A DNA stretch of 49,950 nucleotides, taken from Planctomycetota bacterium (GTDB lineage Bacteria > Planctomycetota > UBA1135). Positions 24,816 through 33,239 of this stretch are shown here, in pieces; the first letter of the stretch is position 1, and every line of letters starts with the position of its first letter. The DNA is taken from NCBI GenBank assembly GCA_026421205.1, contig JAPKBM010000013.1:1-49950 (forward strand), read 5' to 3'. The position numbers and the translations under genes are program-made. The notes under the pieces are model-generated. The model had not been told where the DNA came from, made no database searches, and saw only the letters and a program-made list of their open reading frames with translations.

Positions 24816-25724
24816 ATGCACCCTATTTTTCGCCTATTTTGCCTCGCTGGAGGCCTTCTATTCCTCGCCCATCCCCTTGTCGCCCAAGAAAAAATCGAAA
24901 AAAACACTCCAGAGCCCACGACTGCTTGGGAATTTCTGTGTCAAAAATATGACGTCAACGGCGATGGCATCATCCGCAAAGCGGAATATACGCGGGGTGA
25001 AACGGCATTTCAAAACTTGGACTCGAACAAAGATGGGCAACTTACGAAACATGACATCGACTCCCTCGGCCGAAGTCGGCAAAGAGGAGGTCGCAAAGGG
25101 TCCCGCGGCGGGAACAAGCGTGCAAAGGAAGAAAAAGTGACCGCACCGCCCAGGGCAAACGAGATAGCACCTGATTTTGACTTGGTTATTCTGGAGAAGA
25201 GTACGGGCAAAAAAACCAAGAAGAAATCTATAAAACGGCTAAAGCTATCAAGTTTTCAAGGAAAAAAACCGGTCGCTCTTATTTTTGGATCTTACACCTG
25301 ACCCCCCTTCCGCAGTTCAGTTGGTCAACTGAACAAGATGCAAGAAAAGTATGGGGACGAGGTGGAGTTCGTCTTGGTCTATGTGGCAGAAGCACACTCC
25401 CTGGATGGGGGTCAAGCCAACCTCCGAGGAAACGCTCCCATCGTGGAAGAGCCGATCATATTTGAAGAGAGAATCTCTGTGGCACAACGCTGTGCCGTCG
25501 GAATGAGTTTGAGAAAAATGATCATCGTTATCGACGAAATGGACAATGCCGTCAGCCTCCGCTGGCAGGCCCATCCAGATCGGCTCTATCTCATTGGAAA
25601 AGATGGAAAAGTTTTCTATCAAGGTGCGAAAGGTCCACGCGGGTTTTCCACCAAAGAGTTAGAAGCAGCCATCCAAATGACTCTGGAAAAACCTCTGGAA
25701 AAACCTCTGGAAACAGAGAAATAA
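24816..25724 (+). CDS. Selenoprotein: exported EF-hand / iodothyronine-deiodinase-like protein, Sec at codon 162 (TGA 25299-25301)
   Basis: Read through the TGA, this is a 302-residue protein. It has a signal peptide (cut after LVA, residue 23), then two EF-hand loops at 46-57 (D46, N48, D50, E57) and 69-80 (D69, N71, D73, D80). A basic low-complexity linker occupies 84-108, and a thioredoxin-fold deiodinase-like domain begins near 112. The strand PVALIFGSYT leads directly to U162 and PPFR. In deiodinases Sec occupies this site (GSCT-U-P), and bacterial relatives commonly have Cys there (GSYT-C-PPFR). Family features continue after the TGA: EKYGDEVEFVLVYVAEAH, an AQRC cysteine (C226), IDEMDNAVSL and HPDRLYLIGKDGKVFY. 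A hairpin suited to a bacterial SECIS follows. Ordinary annotation would split or truncate it. Deiodination itself is not implied; a thiol/selenol reductase is more likely. Confidence 0.9.
25299..25334 (+). promoter_or_regulatory. Bacterial SECIS-like element of the deiodinase-like selenoprotein gene
   Basis: UGA is at 25299-25301. A perfect 8-bp stem follows: GTTCAGTT (25315-25322) pairs with AACTGAAC (25327-25334) around the tetraloop GGTC (25323-25326). The loop begins 21 bases after the UGA and has G in both of its first positions, within the usual bacterial SECIS limits. E. coli fdhF presents the same GGUC in its apical loop about 18 bases after UGA. The hairpin lies in the coding frame, as bacterial SECIS elements do, and would recruit SelB. 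Confidence 0.82.
25681..25714 (+). repeat. 12-base tandem repeat at the 3' end of the deiodinase-like gene
   Basis: CTCTGGAAAAAC occurs twice in tandem, followed by a partial third copy. It encodes LEKPLEKPLE in the C-terminal tail just before the stop. The unit is a multiple of 3, so copy number changes keep the frame. It is probably replication slippage in a tolerant tail. Confidence 0.8.
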
Positions 25725-25764
25725 GCGCTGTCGGCTTTATCATGAGAGTGCCGCCACGTACATC

Positions 25765-28761
25765 ATGACCCCCCTACGCGCCCTTCTTTCCTCTTGCCTC
25801 ATTCTGTCGGCATGCAGTGGTGACTTCTCCACGGAAGACCGGCCCTCTCCCGCGCCTTCCATCTCTGTGGTAGAAAATCTTCGCATGAAAGACCCTGCCG
25901 CCGACGGCTGGAACAGTGAGGTTTTGCATGACCAATCTAAAAAGCCGATGCATCTTTTTTTAGATGCTTTATTCCAGACAACTCCCCTTGGAGAGGATCC
26001 ACATCTGCCTTCTTGGCAGAATATTCGAGTCTCTCCTCTTTTGCCGACAGGCATCACGGAAATATTCACTGGGGAAGACACAAGAGTTTTTCGTGGGGCA
26101 CCGTTAAGCGGCATCTTCGTAAATAAAAAGGACACTTCCCAATTCGTGGATCAATTCCTAGAGCACTTGGCCGATGCCCAAGTAGAGCGCGTTGACATCA
26201 AAATTGTTGGTGTGATTCCCAGTGAACATGGATACACCACAGATACCCATGTTCATGTTCTCGGAACAAGATCAAAAAAACCTTTTCAACTCACCCTGCG
26301 ATGGATCTTCGGGTGGGACTTCCCGCAACAAGACCAGTCACCAGTCCTGCGAAGTATTTCCGCAATCAATTATGAAGAGGTTCTACTGAACGCCCCTCTT
26401 TTCGCAGAACGAACTGGTTTTGTTTTCGCGCGCCATCCTTTTTTCAGAACGGAATTCCTCAGAGGCGCGCATGAATATCACCAACATCAAGATCGCCTAG
26501 ACGGCTTTTCCTTTATGGGCCTCCAGGGGGCTGCACTTGGCGACATCAATGGAGATGGACTGGAAGACCTTTATGTCGCCCAAGGCGGTGGACTCCCCAA
26601 TCGCCTCTTTCTCCACTTGCCTAACGGGAGTACACAAGAAGTTGCCCAAGCATGGGGTGTCGATTTCCTGGAGAATACACATGGTGTACTTCTCGTGGAC
26701 CTTGACAATGATGGAGACAAGGACATCGCTCTTGGAATGGGCCATTACGTTTTTGTCGGCTACAACCTGGGCAATCGCTTCGGAGACTTTGCGGTCCTCG
26801 CCGGCAAAGACATCTCAAACGTACATGGGTTGAGTGCTGCCGACGCGGACTTGGACGGTGACTTAGACCTATATGCGGCTCATTACTCACCGTCGGCAGC
26901 CCAAGGGACTTTGTCCGCACGCCCGAAGCCCTACCACGATGCAAAAAACGGAGGTGTGAATAGCTACTGGCGCAATGACGGCTATCAAAAATGGGTAGAT
27001 GCAACCGTTGAAGTCGGCTTGGACGCAGATAACTCACGTTTTAGTTTTTCTTCCGCCTGGGAAGACTTTGATAATGATGGTGACTTGGATTTATTCGTGG
27101 CCAATGACTATGGAAGGAACAACGTTTATCGAAATGATCAAGGACATTTTGAAGAAATTGCGGAAGACATCGGCATGGAGGGTTCCGCCGCAAGTATGGG
27201 TATGAGTTTTTCGGACTATGACCTTGATGGGGACATGGACTTGTATGTCAGTAATATGTTTTCCTCAGCGGGCCAACGTATCACTGCCCTTGGAGACCAA
27301 TTCATGAAAGGAAAAGGGGATGATGTCGTCAAGCATTACCGACGCCATGCCCGGGGCAACACGCTTTACGAAAATAAGGGTGATGGGACGTTCACCGACG
27401 TCACAGAAGAATCAGGAACCGCGCTTGGCCGATGGGCTTGGGGGGCCATGTTTACTGATTTTGACAACGATGGGCTTGAAGATATCTATATTCCAAATGG
27501 ATTCATTACTAATACAGACACGCATGACTTGTGAAGCTTCTTCTGGCGACGCGTGACGTCGCAATCCCCAGAAGAGCAGGAAAGTGTCAATCCGGATTAC
27601 GAAAATGCTTGGCAAGCGTTAACGCATATGTTGCTCAAACAAGGCGCGTCCTTCAGTGGCCGGGAAAGGAACTGTCTCTTTCAAAATACCGGCACAGGGA
27701 GGTTTGCAAATGTTTCCGCAGCGAGCGGCATGGATTACTCAGACGATGCTCGCGGAGCTATTGTGTGTGATTGGGACGGTGACGGCCTCCAAGATTTAAT
27801 TGTGAAAAACCGCAGTGCACCCCGCTTGCGTTTCCTCCATAATCGATCGACTAGTCCCGCTTCTTGGATTCAAGTGGAACTCATTGGGACACAATCTAAC
27901 CGAAGTGCTATCGGTGCACGGGTGACGGTGAAGGCAAATGGGCAAGAACAAACGAAAACCGTAAGAGCCGGCGACGGGTATCTCACACAATCTAGCTTGC
28001 GACTCCATTTTGGTCTTGGGAAAAGAGACCACATTGATTCAGTCAAGGTGCGCTGGCCCGGCGGCGCAGAGGAAGATTTTGGTCCGCTTTCCATCAATCA
28101 ACTTCACCGTTGCACGCAAGGCGGCACGGCGCAGGCTATCGGCACCCCTGCTCAGACCAAGGTCGCTCATGGAAAGCATAAAAAGCTCCTTGCGGATAAG
28201 ACATCTGCGCGGCGCATTCTTCTGAGAAGCCCCCTGCCTTTGGACTCACTGCAATTGCCTAGTTTTGAAGAGCCACAGCGAAAAGTGGCGGACTTGAATG
28301 GGCAGCCAACACTGGTCCTTCTTTGGGCAACTTGGTGCGCCTCCTGCCACGAACTTTTCGCCGACCTCCTTGACCAGCGAAAAACATGGGAATCCATGGG
28401 GCTTCGCGTGGTTCTCATGACAACTGACGAGGCTGCCAAAATTCCACAGGCAAAAAAGGAAGGTCAATCCATGGGCCTCCTCCAAGACGCCGGGGCGGTT
28501 TCGGAGACCCTCCAAAAACATCTCAGCGGGATCCTGCAAGAAATCCTGGGCTACGACGCCCCACTTGCTCTCCCCACCAGCCTCCTTCTTGACGCTTCCG
28601 GCCAGTGCGTGGTTCTCTATCAAGGCGCTATTTCCACGCAAACTATTCTCAAAGACCTCCAAGGCATCCAAAAACATGGTCCCATTTTGAAAAACACCCA
28701 AGTTCTTCGAAAGGATGGCTTCTGGACTACTCCGAAGGCGCGGAAAGCACTGAGTTTTTAA
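25765..28761 (+). CDS. Selenoprotein: FG-GAP / ASPIC-UnbV / thioredoxin lipoprotein, Sec at codon 590 (TGA 27532-27534)
   Basis: Read through the TGA, this is a 998-residue lipoprotein (lipobox LSAC, Cys17). Residues 30-240 are an unrecognised N-terminal domain. About 250-590 carry FG-GAP/VCBS-type calcium-binding repeats (GDINGDGLEDLYV, DFDNDGDLDLFVAND, DYDLDGDMDLYVSN, DFDNDGLEDIYIPNG). U590 lies in THDL-U-SFFWRRV; CRTAC1-like proteins have a comparable SFFWR segment here. FG-GAP sequence resumes (CDWDGDGLQDLIV), then an ASPIC/UnbV domain at about 700-775 (GARVTVKANG, VRAGDGYLTQSS, VKVRWPGG). Residues about 835-985 are a TlpA-like thioredoxin domain with WCASC (C858, C861). The frame is identical on both sides of the TGA, and a two-part SECIS-like hairpin follows it. 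It starts 40 bases after the deiodinase-like gene. The substrate is unknown. Confidence 0.87.
27532..27576 (+). promoter_or_regulatory. Bacterial SECIS-like element of the FG-GAP/thioredoxin selenoprotein gene
   Basis: UGA is at 27532-27534. The upper stem is GCGACG (27546-27551) paired with CGTCGC (27557-27562) around the loop CGTGA (27552-27556), whose second base is G. The lower stem is CTTCTG (27540-27545) paired with CAGAAG (27569-27574), extendable by T-A and a T-G wobble to 27538/27576. A six-base bulge AATCCC (27563-27568) is on the 3' side. The loop begins 17 bases after the UGA, in the bacterial SECIS range. It lies within the coding frame. Confidence 0.78.
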
Positions 28762-28805
28762 GCAAGGGGGGGAAAAACTCCCGTAAAATACAGGTCTCAT
28801 TTGCC

Positions 28806-30479
28806 ATGAACAACGCACCCATGACGACTTCTCATGCTTCGGACCTCGAAGCCCTTTTTGGTCTCAAAGGCCAAGAACTCCGCATCAACCTCTCCAAAGA
28901 GGAGCTGTTTCGGCAGGCGATTGAACATGACCGTGGCCGCGTGACGGAAGGCGGAACCGACGATGCACAGAAAGCCTATGCCACAGCTTTGGGCACGGCC
29001 GGCCCGTTGGTGTACTACACGGACCCCACTTGCACGGGCCGCCCCGTACAAGATACGTTTGGTGTTGTCTGGCCAGAGTTTGAAGACACCGTCTGGTGGA
29101 AACCCGATTTCAAAAAGTTTGACTCCGGTCAATTTGAAGCTCTCTTGGCACGCGTGGTCAACCATCTCAATGCAAAAGGCGGACACCTATACGTCAAAGA
29201 TGTGTACTGCGGATCAGACCCAAGTTACGCGCGCCCCTACCGCTTAGTTTCAGAATACGCGTCCCATTCTTTTTTCTGCCATAACATGTTCATGCATAAT
29301 ATTGCGGGCGTCGAAGAGGAAGAGGCAAAGCGGTGGACCATGATTAATGCACCGTCGTTTCATTGTGATCCAGAAAGAGACGGTACCTTTTCTAAGCGAA
29401 TTGTCTGCCTAGATTTCAAACACAGACGGGTTCTCGTAGCCGGCAGAGCAGATTACTGTGGAGTCGTCAAGAAGTCGATGTTCACCGTCATGAATTACCT
29501 CCTTCCGGAGATGAAGGAAATGAGCATGCATTGCTCGGCAAATGTCGGCCAAAACGGAGACGGCGCCATATTATTTGGACTCTCTGGTACCGGAAAAACG
29601 ACTCTTTCGGCAGACCCCGTGCGAAAGTTGATTGGGGACGATGAACATGCATGGACGGGGATCGGTGTTTCCAACCTCGAAGGCGGTTGCTATGCCAAGC
29701 TCATTGACTTAAATAAAGAAGCGGAACCCGTCATTGCTGCCGCCCTTTCGATGCCGGGCACGATTATTGAAAACGTTCCCCCTCTTCCAGGAAAGCCCAT
29801 GGAAGATACGGATCCGCAAGAATTGGATTTAACCGATGGCTCTCTGACAGAGAACACTCGGTTTTCTTATCCGCTTTCGGCGAATCCTCATGTTGCCGAG
29901 GGCGCCAAAGGTCCTCACCCTAAAACCATTGTCCTTCTCACCGCCGATGCTTTTGGAGTTCTTCCGCCTGTAAGCATGTTGACGACGAAAGAAGTGATGT
30001 ACCACTTTGTTTCAGGATTCACCGCAAAGTTAGCCGGGACGGAAGTTGGCATCACAGAGCCACGGGCTGCGTTTTCCGCTTGTTTTGGCGCACCATTCAT
30101 GGCGCAAAAACCTAGCGTGTACGCAGAGCTTTTAGCAAAGAAAATGAAAGAGCATGAGACTCGGTGCATCTTGCTCAATACCGGTTGGGGAGGCGGTCCT
30201 TACGGCATTGGAGAACGAATCAGCATTGGCCACACGCGCGCTTTGTTGGATGCAGCGCTCTGTGGAGATTTGGATCACGTAGAGTATGAAACGCACCCTG
30301 TTTTTGGCTTGCGCATGCCGACGTCCTGCCCAGGAGTTCCTGCCGAAATATTGAATCCTCGCAATACCTGGGAAGACAAAAAAGCTTACGACGTGGCTGC
30401 TGAAAAGTTGGCTGGCATGTTTCGAAAAAACTTTGAGGACAAAGGACTTGCTGACCTAGGCATAGAGCCTGTAATTTAA
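28806..30479 (+). CDS. pckA: Phosphoenolpyruvate carboxykinase (ATP)
   Basis: This is a 557-residue enzyme from ATG 28806, near the usual length plus a short N-terminal extension. It converts oxaloacetate and ATP to PEP and CO2 in gluconeogenesis. Diagnostic sites are RGRVTEGG-like sequence near the start, VKDVYCGSDPSYARPYR, MHCSANVGQNGDGAILFGLSGTGKTTLSADP containing the kinase-1 P-loop, IGDDEHAW with metal-binding Asp residues, EGGCYAKLIDL, and NTGWGGGPYGIGERI with the adenine-binding region. It follows the selenoprotein operon by 44 bases on the same strand. Those bases contain a short G-rich hairpin (GGGGG, five A, CTCCC) but no clear terminator. Pyruvate kinase, which opposes PEP synthesis, lies 6 kb away on the other strand. 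Confidence 0.96.
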   Translation: MNNAPMTTSHASDLEALFGLKGQELRINLSKEELFRQAIEHDRGRVTEGGTDDAQKAYATALGTAGPLVYYTDPTCTGRPVQDTFGVVWPEFEDTVWWKPDFKKFDSGQFEALLARVVNHLNAKGGHLYVKDVYCGSDPSYARPYRLVSEYASHSFFCHNMFMHNIAGVEEEEAKRWTMINAPSFHCDPERDGTFSKRIVCLDFKHRRVLVAGRADYCGVVKKSMFTVMNYLLPEMKEMSMHCSANVGQNGDGAILFGLSGTGKTTLSADPVRKLIGDDEHAWTGIGVSNLEGGCYAKLIDLNKEAEPVIAAALSMPGTIIENVPPLPGKPMEDTDPQELDLTDGSLTENTRFSYPLSANPHVAEGAKGPHPKTIVLLTADAFGVLPPVSMLTTKEVMYHFVSGFTAKLAGTEVGITEPRAAFSACFGAPFMAQKPSVYAELLAKKMKEHETRCILLNTGWGGGPYGIGERISIGHTRALLDAALCGDLDHVEYETHPVFGLRMPTSCPGVPAEILNPRNTWEDKKAYDVAAEKLAGMFRKNFEDKGLADLGIEPVI

Positions 30480-30505
30480 CAAACGTTTGATTACATCCTT
30501 ACAGA

Positions 30506-30763
30506 TTATTCTACCGTCACACGCCCTGGCTCAGAAAACTGAACCCCCGTTGCACTGAACGCAATGGCTTGGGAATATAACGTTGTTCCAGAAATACTTC
30601 CGGGTATGGCAGCTTGAATCGTAAGTTTCCCTTGCGCATCGGCGTGGAACGGCCCCAACGCAGAATGCTGCGCATCTAAGGCAATATCACCCCAAGGCGT
30701 GGAGGAGGGACCTGGGCCAAAAGCGGAGTAACCGAGGTAAATCTTTGCGCCAGGATAAGGGAT
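30506..30763 (-). pseudogene. Remnant of a secreted protein: C-terminal beta domain only
   Basis: The 338-base stretch 30480-30817 has no intact gene, but its minus strand holds 85 codons open from just after a TGA at 30764-30766 to a TAA at 30506-30508, without an ATG or usable start. The product (GAKIYLGYSAFGPGPS, LGPFHADAQGKLTIQ, ISGTTLYSQAIAF) matches the pattern of the C-terminal 100 residues of the sugar dehydrogenase at 23309-24766. This is the stereotyped C-terminal domain of large secreted proteins, left without its N-terminal part, so a decayed or truncated gene is likely. Near 30470-30496 an imperfect inverted repeat around CAAACGTTTG follows pckA and could be a weak terminator. 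Confidence 0.6.
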
Positions 30764-30817
30764 TCATCTTAACCCATCATTACCGATTGGGCTCCGCCAG
30801 TCTAAAATCCCCTCCTC

Positions 30818-31693
30818 ATGAAACTCTGGCCCCTCCTCATTTTCGTTCCACTTTTGAACTCTTGCAGCCAAGAAGCACCCTCTACAGCCCCCCCTGTTCT
30901 TTATTTCACGGCAATCCCCGATGACAACACCACGGAATTACGGCAAAAATTTGAGCCTTTAGCGGCGCATCTCAGTCATGAGTTAGGCATTCCGGTCCGA
31001 TATCTTCCTACGGCAAGTTATGCGGCGTCGGTGGAGGCCTTTAAAAATGGGGATGTCCAGCTTGCTTGGTTTGGGGGATTGACTGGGGCACAAGCACGTG
31101 CCGCCGTGCCCGGAGCCCAAGCAATTTCCCAAGGGAAAATTGATCCGGAATACAAAAGTTATTTCATTGCTCACCAGGATTCTGGACTTCAGCCCGGAGA
31201 GGATTTCCCGAAAATCCTTCAAGGGAAGAGTTTCACTTTTGGCTCCCCCTCTTCCACATCAGGACGCTTGATGCCGGAGCATTTCATCCGAACCAACACA
31301 GGGAAATCACCGGAAGATTTTTTTGGACAACCGAATCATTACAGTGGAAGCCACGACAAAACAGCACTCCTTGTTCAGGCGGGAACTTTTGACTCAGGCG
31401 CCCTCAGCTATAAGACTTATGAGAAAATGGTCCGAAAAGGAGCGATCGACCCCAAAGTTTGCTTCATCCTTTGGACTACTCCGACGTATCCAGACTACAA
31501 CTGGACGGTTCATCCATCTGTTCAAAACACCTTCGGAGAAGATTTCACGGAGAAATTACAAGGTACCCTCGTCAGTATTACGGATAAGGAGTTACTCCAC
31601 GCTGTTCTTCGGCCAGAAGGGCTCATTCCAGCAACTAATCAAGATTTCCTTCCCGTTCACCAATTAGCGCAAGAGCTGGGTTTCCTCCGCTGA
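30818..31693 (+). CDS. phnD: PhnD-type phosphonate/phosphite ABC transporter substrate-binding lipoprotein
   Basis: This 291-residue periplasmic-binding lipoprotein (lipobox LNSC, Cys16) starts the ABC cassette. Family features include LYFTAIPDDNTTELRQKFEPLAAHLSHELG, where the two-lobe binding protein begins, FKNGDVQLAWFGGLTGAQA, FTFGSPSSTSGRLMPEHF with the Ser-x-Ser-Ser-Gly anion-binding loop, and SGALSYKTYEKM. It would bind phosphonate, phosphite or a related oxyanion. The next genes are its ATPase and two permeases, but no C-P lyase, phosphonatase or phosphite dehydrogenase gene lies in the window, so the ligand is open. Confidence 0.88.
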   Translation: MKLWPLLIFVPLLNSCSQEAPSTAPPVLYFTAIPDDNTTELRQKFEPLAAHLSHELGIPVRYLPTASYAASVEAFKNGDVQLAWFGGLTGAQARAAVPGAQAISQGKIDPEYKSYFIAHQDSGLQPGEDFPKILQGKSFTFGSPSSTSGRLMPEHFIRTNTGKSPEDFFGQPNHYSGSHDKTALLVQAGTFDSGALSYKTYEKMVRKGAIDPKVCFILWTTPTYPDYNWTVHPSVQNTFGEDFTEKLQGTLVSITDKELLHAVLRPEGLIPATNQDFLPVHQLAQELGFLR

Positions 31694-31713
31694 GTCCTCA
31701 CCTTTGCTTCGAT

Positions 31714-32451
31714 GTGCAATCGGTCTCCCTTCAACGGGGAGACACGAAAGTATTCCAAGATTTCAATCTCCAAGTCCAACATGGAGAACAGGTAGCATTG
31801 GTGGGCCCCAGTGGTGCTGGAAAAACAAGTTTGCTTCGCATGATGGCCGGTGGAATTCCATCTGAGTCGGGGGATATCCTCCACGGAGATGCATCTTTCG
31901 CAAGTGCCACTCCAAAAGAATTGCGCTCTTTGCGTGCCCGAGTTGGCTTTATCCATCAAGATCACGCCCTTGTCCCCAATCTTCGTGTTTGCTCAAATAT
32001 TGTGGCAGGACGATTTGGCCGGCAAGGTCTCTTGCAAGCACTCCGTGCGTTGATTGCTCCAACGCAAGAGACACGGCTAGAGGTTCTTCAGCTTTTAGAC
32101 CAAGTAGGTATTGGAGACAAAATGTACCACCGAGTCGACCGTCTTTCTGGCGGAGAACAACAACGTGTAGCCATTGTCCGCGCACTCTTTCAAAAGCCCG
32201 ACGCACTCCTTGCGGATGAACCGGTGGCATCGGTGGACCCAGAACGCGCTCGAGATGTCATCGGGCTTTTGACGAAAGTCGCGCAAGAATACAACCTCAC
32301 ACTAGTAGTAAGCCTGCATGATATTGCCTTAGCCAGAGAATTTTTTCCGCGCGTAGTTGGACTTCGGCAGGGAAAAATCATGTTTGATGCTGCACCACTT
32401 GATTTGCAAGAAGGGCAACTTCAAGAACTGTACTCCATTCAAAACAAATGA
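31714..32451 (+). CDS. phnC: PhnC-type ABC transporter ATP-binding protein
   Basis: This ATPase subunit has 245 residues if started at GTG 31714. The Walker A is GPSGAGKTSLL, the Q-loop lies near IHQDHALVPNLRV, the ABC signature is LSGGEQQRVAIVRAL and Walker B is DALLADEPVASVDP. Motifs such as VPNLRVCSNIVAGRFG are characteristic of PhnC. The first strand seems to begin upstream (CFDVQSVSL), which argues for a start before 31714. The only candidate I see is a CTG at 31690 overlapping the phnD stop, so the true start is uncertain. Its stop overlaps the first permease start by 4 bases. Confidence 0.88.
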   Translation: MQSVSLQRGDTKVFQDFNLQVQHGEQVALVGPSGAGKTSLLRMMAGGIPSESGDILHGDASFASATPKELRSLRARVGFIHQDHALVPNLRVCSNIVAGRFGRQGLLQALRALIAPTQETRLEVLQLLDQVGIGDKMYHRVDRLSGGEQQRVAIVRALFQKPDALLADEPVASVDPERARDVIGLLTKVAQEYNLTLVVSLHDIALAREFFPRVVGLRQGKIMFDAAPLDLQEGQLQELYSIQNK

Positions 32452-33239
32452 ACCACAGAACAAGCACCCTGTTTGCCCTATTTATTGCGGCTCTTTGGGC
32501 ATGGTGGGAGTTGGATTTGAAGTTCGTCGACCTTTTTCCCACCAAGGGTGGGGCGCAAATCGCGAGAGACTTTTTTTCTGCCGCTTGGCGACCAGCGATT
32601 GATTATCAATCTGAATTCGTTCCACAAGGTGCGCCCCCCTTTCTTTGGATTGTGCTCCAAGGAATGCTCCGAACCATTTACTTCGCCACAGCTGCCATGA
32701 CCCTGGCAGTGGTTGTCGGTGTTCCACTCAGTGCTTTAGGCTCCCGTCTTGTCCCATCTTGGGTACGCATTCCGGTTCGTATCTTGGTCGGCGGTATGCG
32801 CTCCGTCCATGAACTCTTATGGGCAATTTTCTTCTTGGCCGCAATTGGCTTCAATTCAGGCGCTGCCGTCATTGCTTTGGCCATTCCCTACGCAGGAACC
32901 TTGGCCAAGATTGGTGCAGAAATGTTAGATGAGACGTCTGACCGTGCCTATCACGCGATGCGAGGTTTGGGCACAGGAAAACTCATGGCGTTTATTGCCG
33001 GACTTCTTCCGCAAGCCACCCCAGATTTGGCTGGGTATGCTTTTTACCGCTTTGAATGTGCCATTCGATCTTCCGCCGTTCTCGGTTTTTTTGGTTATGA
33101 AACGGCCGGCTATTATCTGAAATCTTCTTTTGAAAATTTACATTATCAAGAGGTTTGGACTTGGCTCTATGCCTTTGTTCTATTAGTACTTTTCCTAGAA
33201 GCTTGGAGCGGGCAATTGCGTCGGAGGTTTGTGGCATGA
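32448..33239 (+). CDS. phnE: PhnE-type phosphonate ABC transporter permease, first copy
   Basis: This 263-residue inner-membrane permease has about six hydrophobic segments. After an N-terminal helix (TLFALFIAALWAWWEL) comes the BPD-transp-1 domain: LQGMLRTIYFATAAMTLAVVVGVPLSALGSRL, VRIPVRILVGGMRSVHELLWA, and the EAA-like loop for ATPase contact AYHAMRGLGTGKLMAFIAGLLPQATPDLAGYAFYRFEC. These residues match PhnE. It overlaps both its neighbours by 4 bases (ATGA), consistent with stoichiometric production of the transporter subunits. Confidence 0.88.
   Translation: MNHRTSTLFALFIAALWAWWELDLKFVDLFPTKGGAQIARDFFSAAWRPAIDYQSEFVPQGAPPFLWIVLQGMLRTIYFATAAMTLAVVVGVPLSALGSRLVPSWVRIPVRILVGGMRSVHELLWAIFFLAAIGFNSGAAVIALAIPYAGTLAKIGAEMLDETSDRAYHAMRGLGTGKLMAFIAGLLPQATPDLAGYAFYRFECAIRSSAVLGFFGYETAGYYLKSSFENLHYQEVWTWLYAFVLLVLFLEAWSGQLRRRFVA

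Noticed and set aside
25302-25724. Treating the deiodinase-like downstream frame as a separate gene starting at ATG 25338
   Set aside because: It would begin after the active site and lack the first strand of the thioredoxin fold; the two parts join in frame exactly at the position occupied by Sec or Cys in relatives, and the start region is inside the SECIS-like hairpin's 3' side.
27553-28761. Treating the UnbV/thioredoxin part as a separate gene starting at GTG 27553
   Set aside because: It is in the same frame as the upstream FG-GAP part with only one TGA between, has no signal peptide of its own, and begins in the middle of the FG-GAP region and inside the loop of the hairpin.
30764-30817. 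A third readthrough TGA extending the remnant at 30506-30763 upstream
   Set aside because: The upstream frame is antisense to the phnD start, no SECIS-like hairpin follows this TGA in the right direction and spacing that I could find, and the site is not a Cys-type catalytic position.
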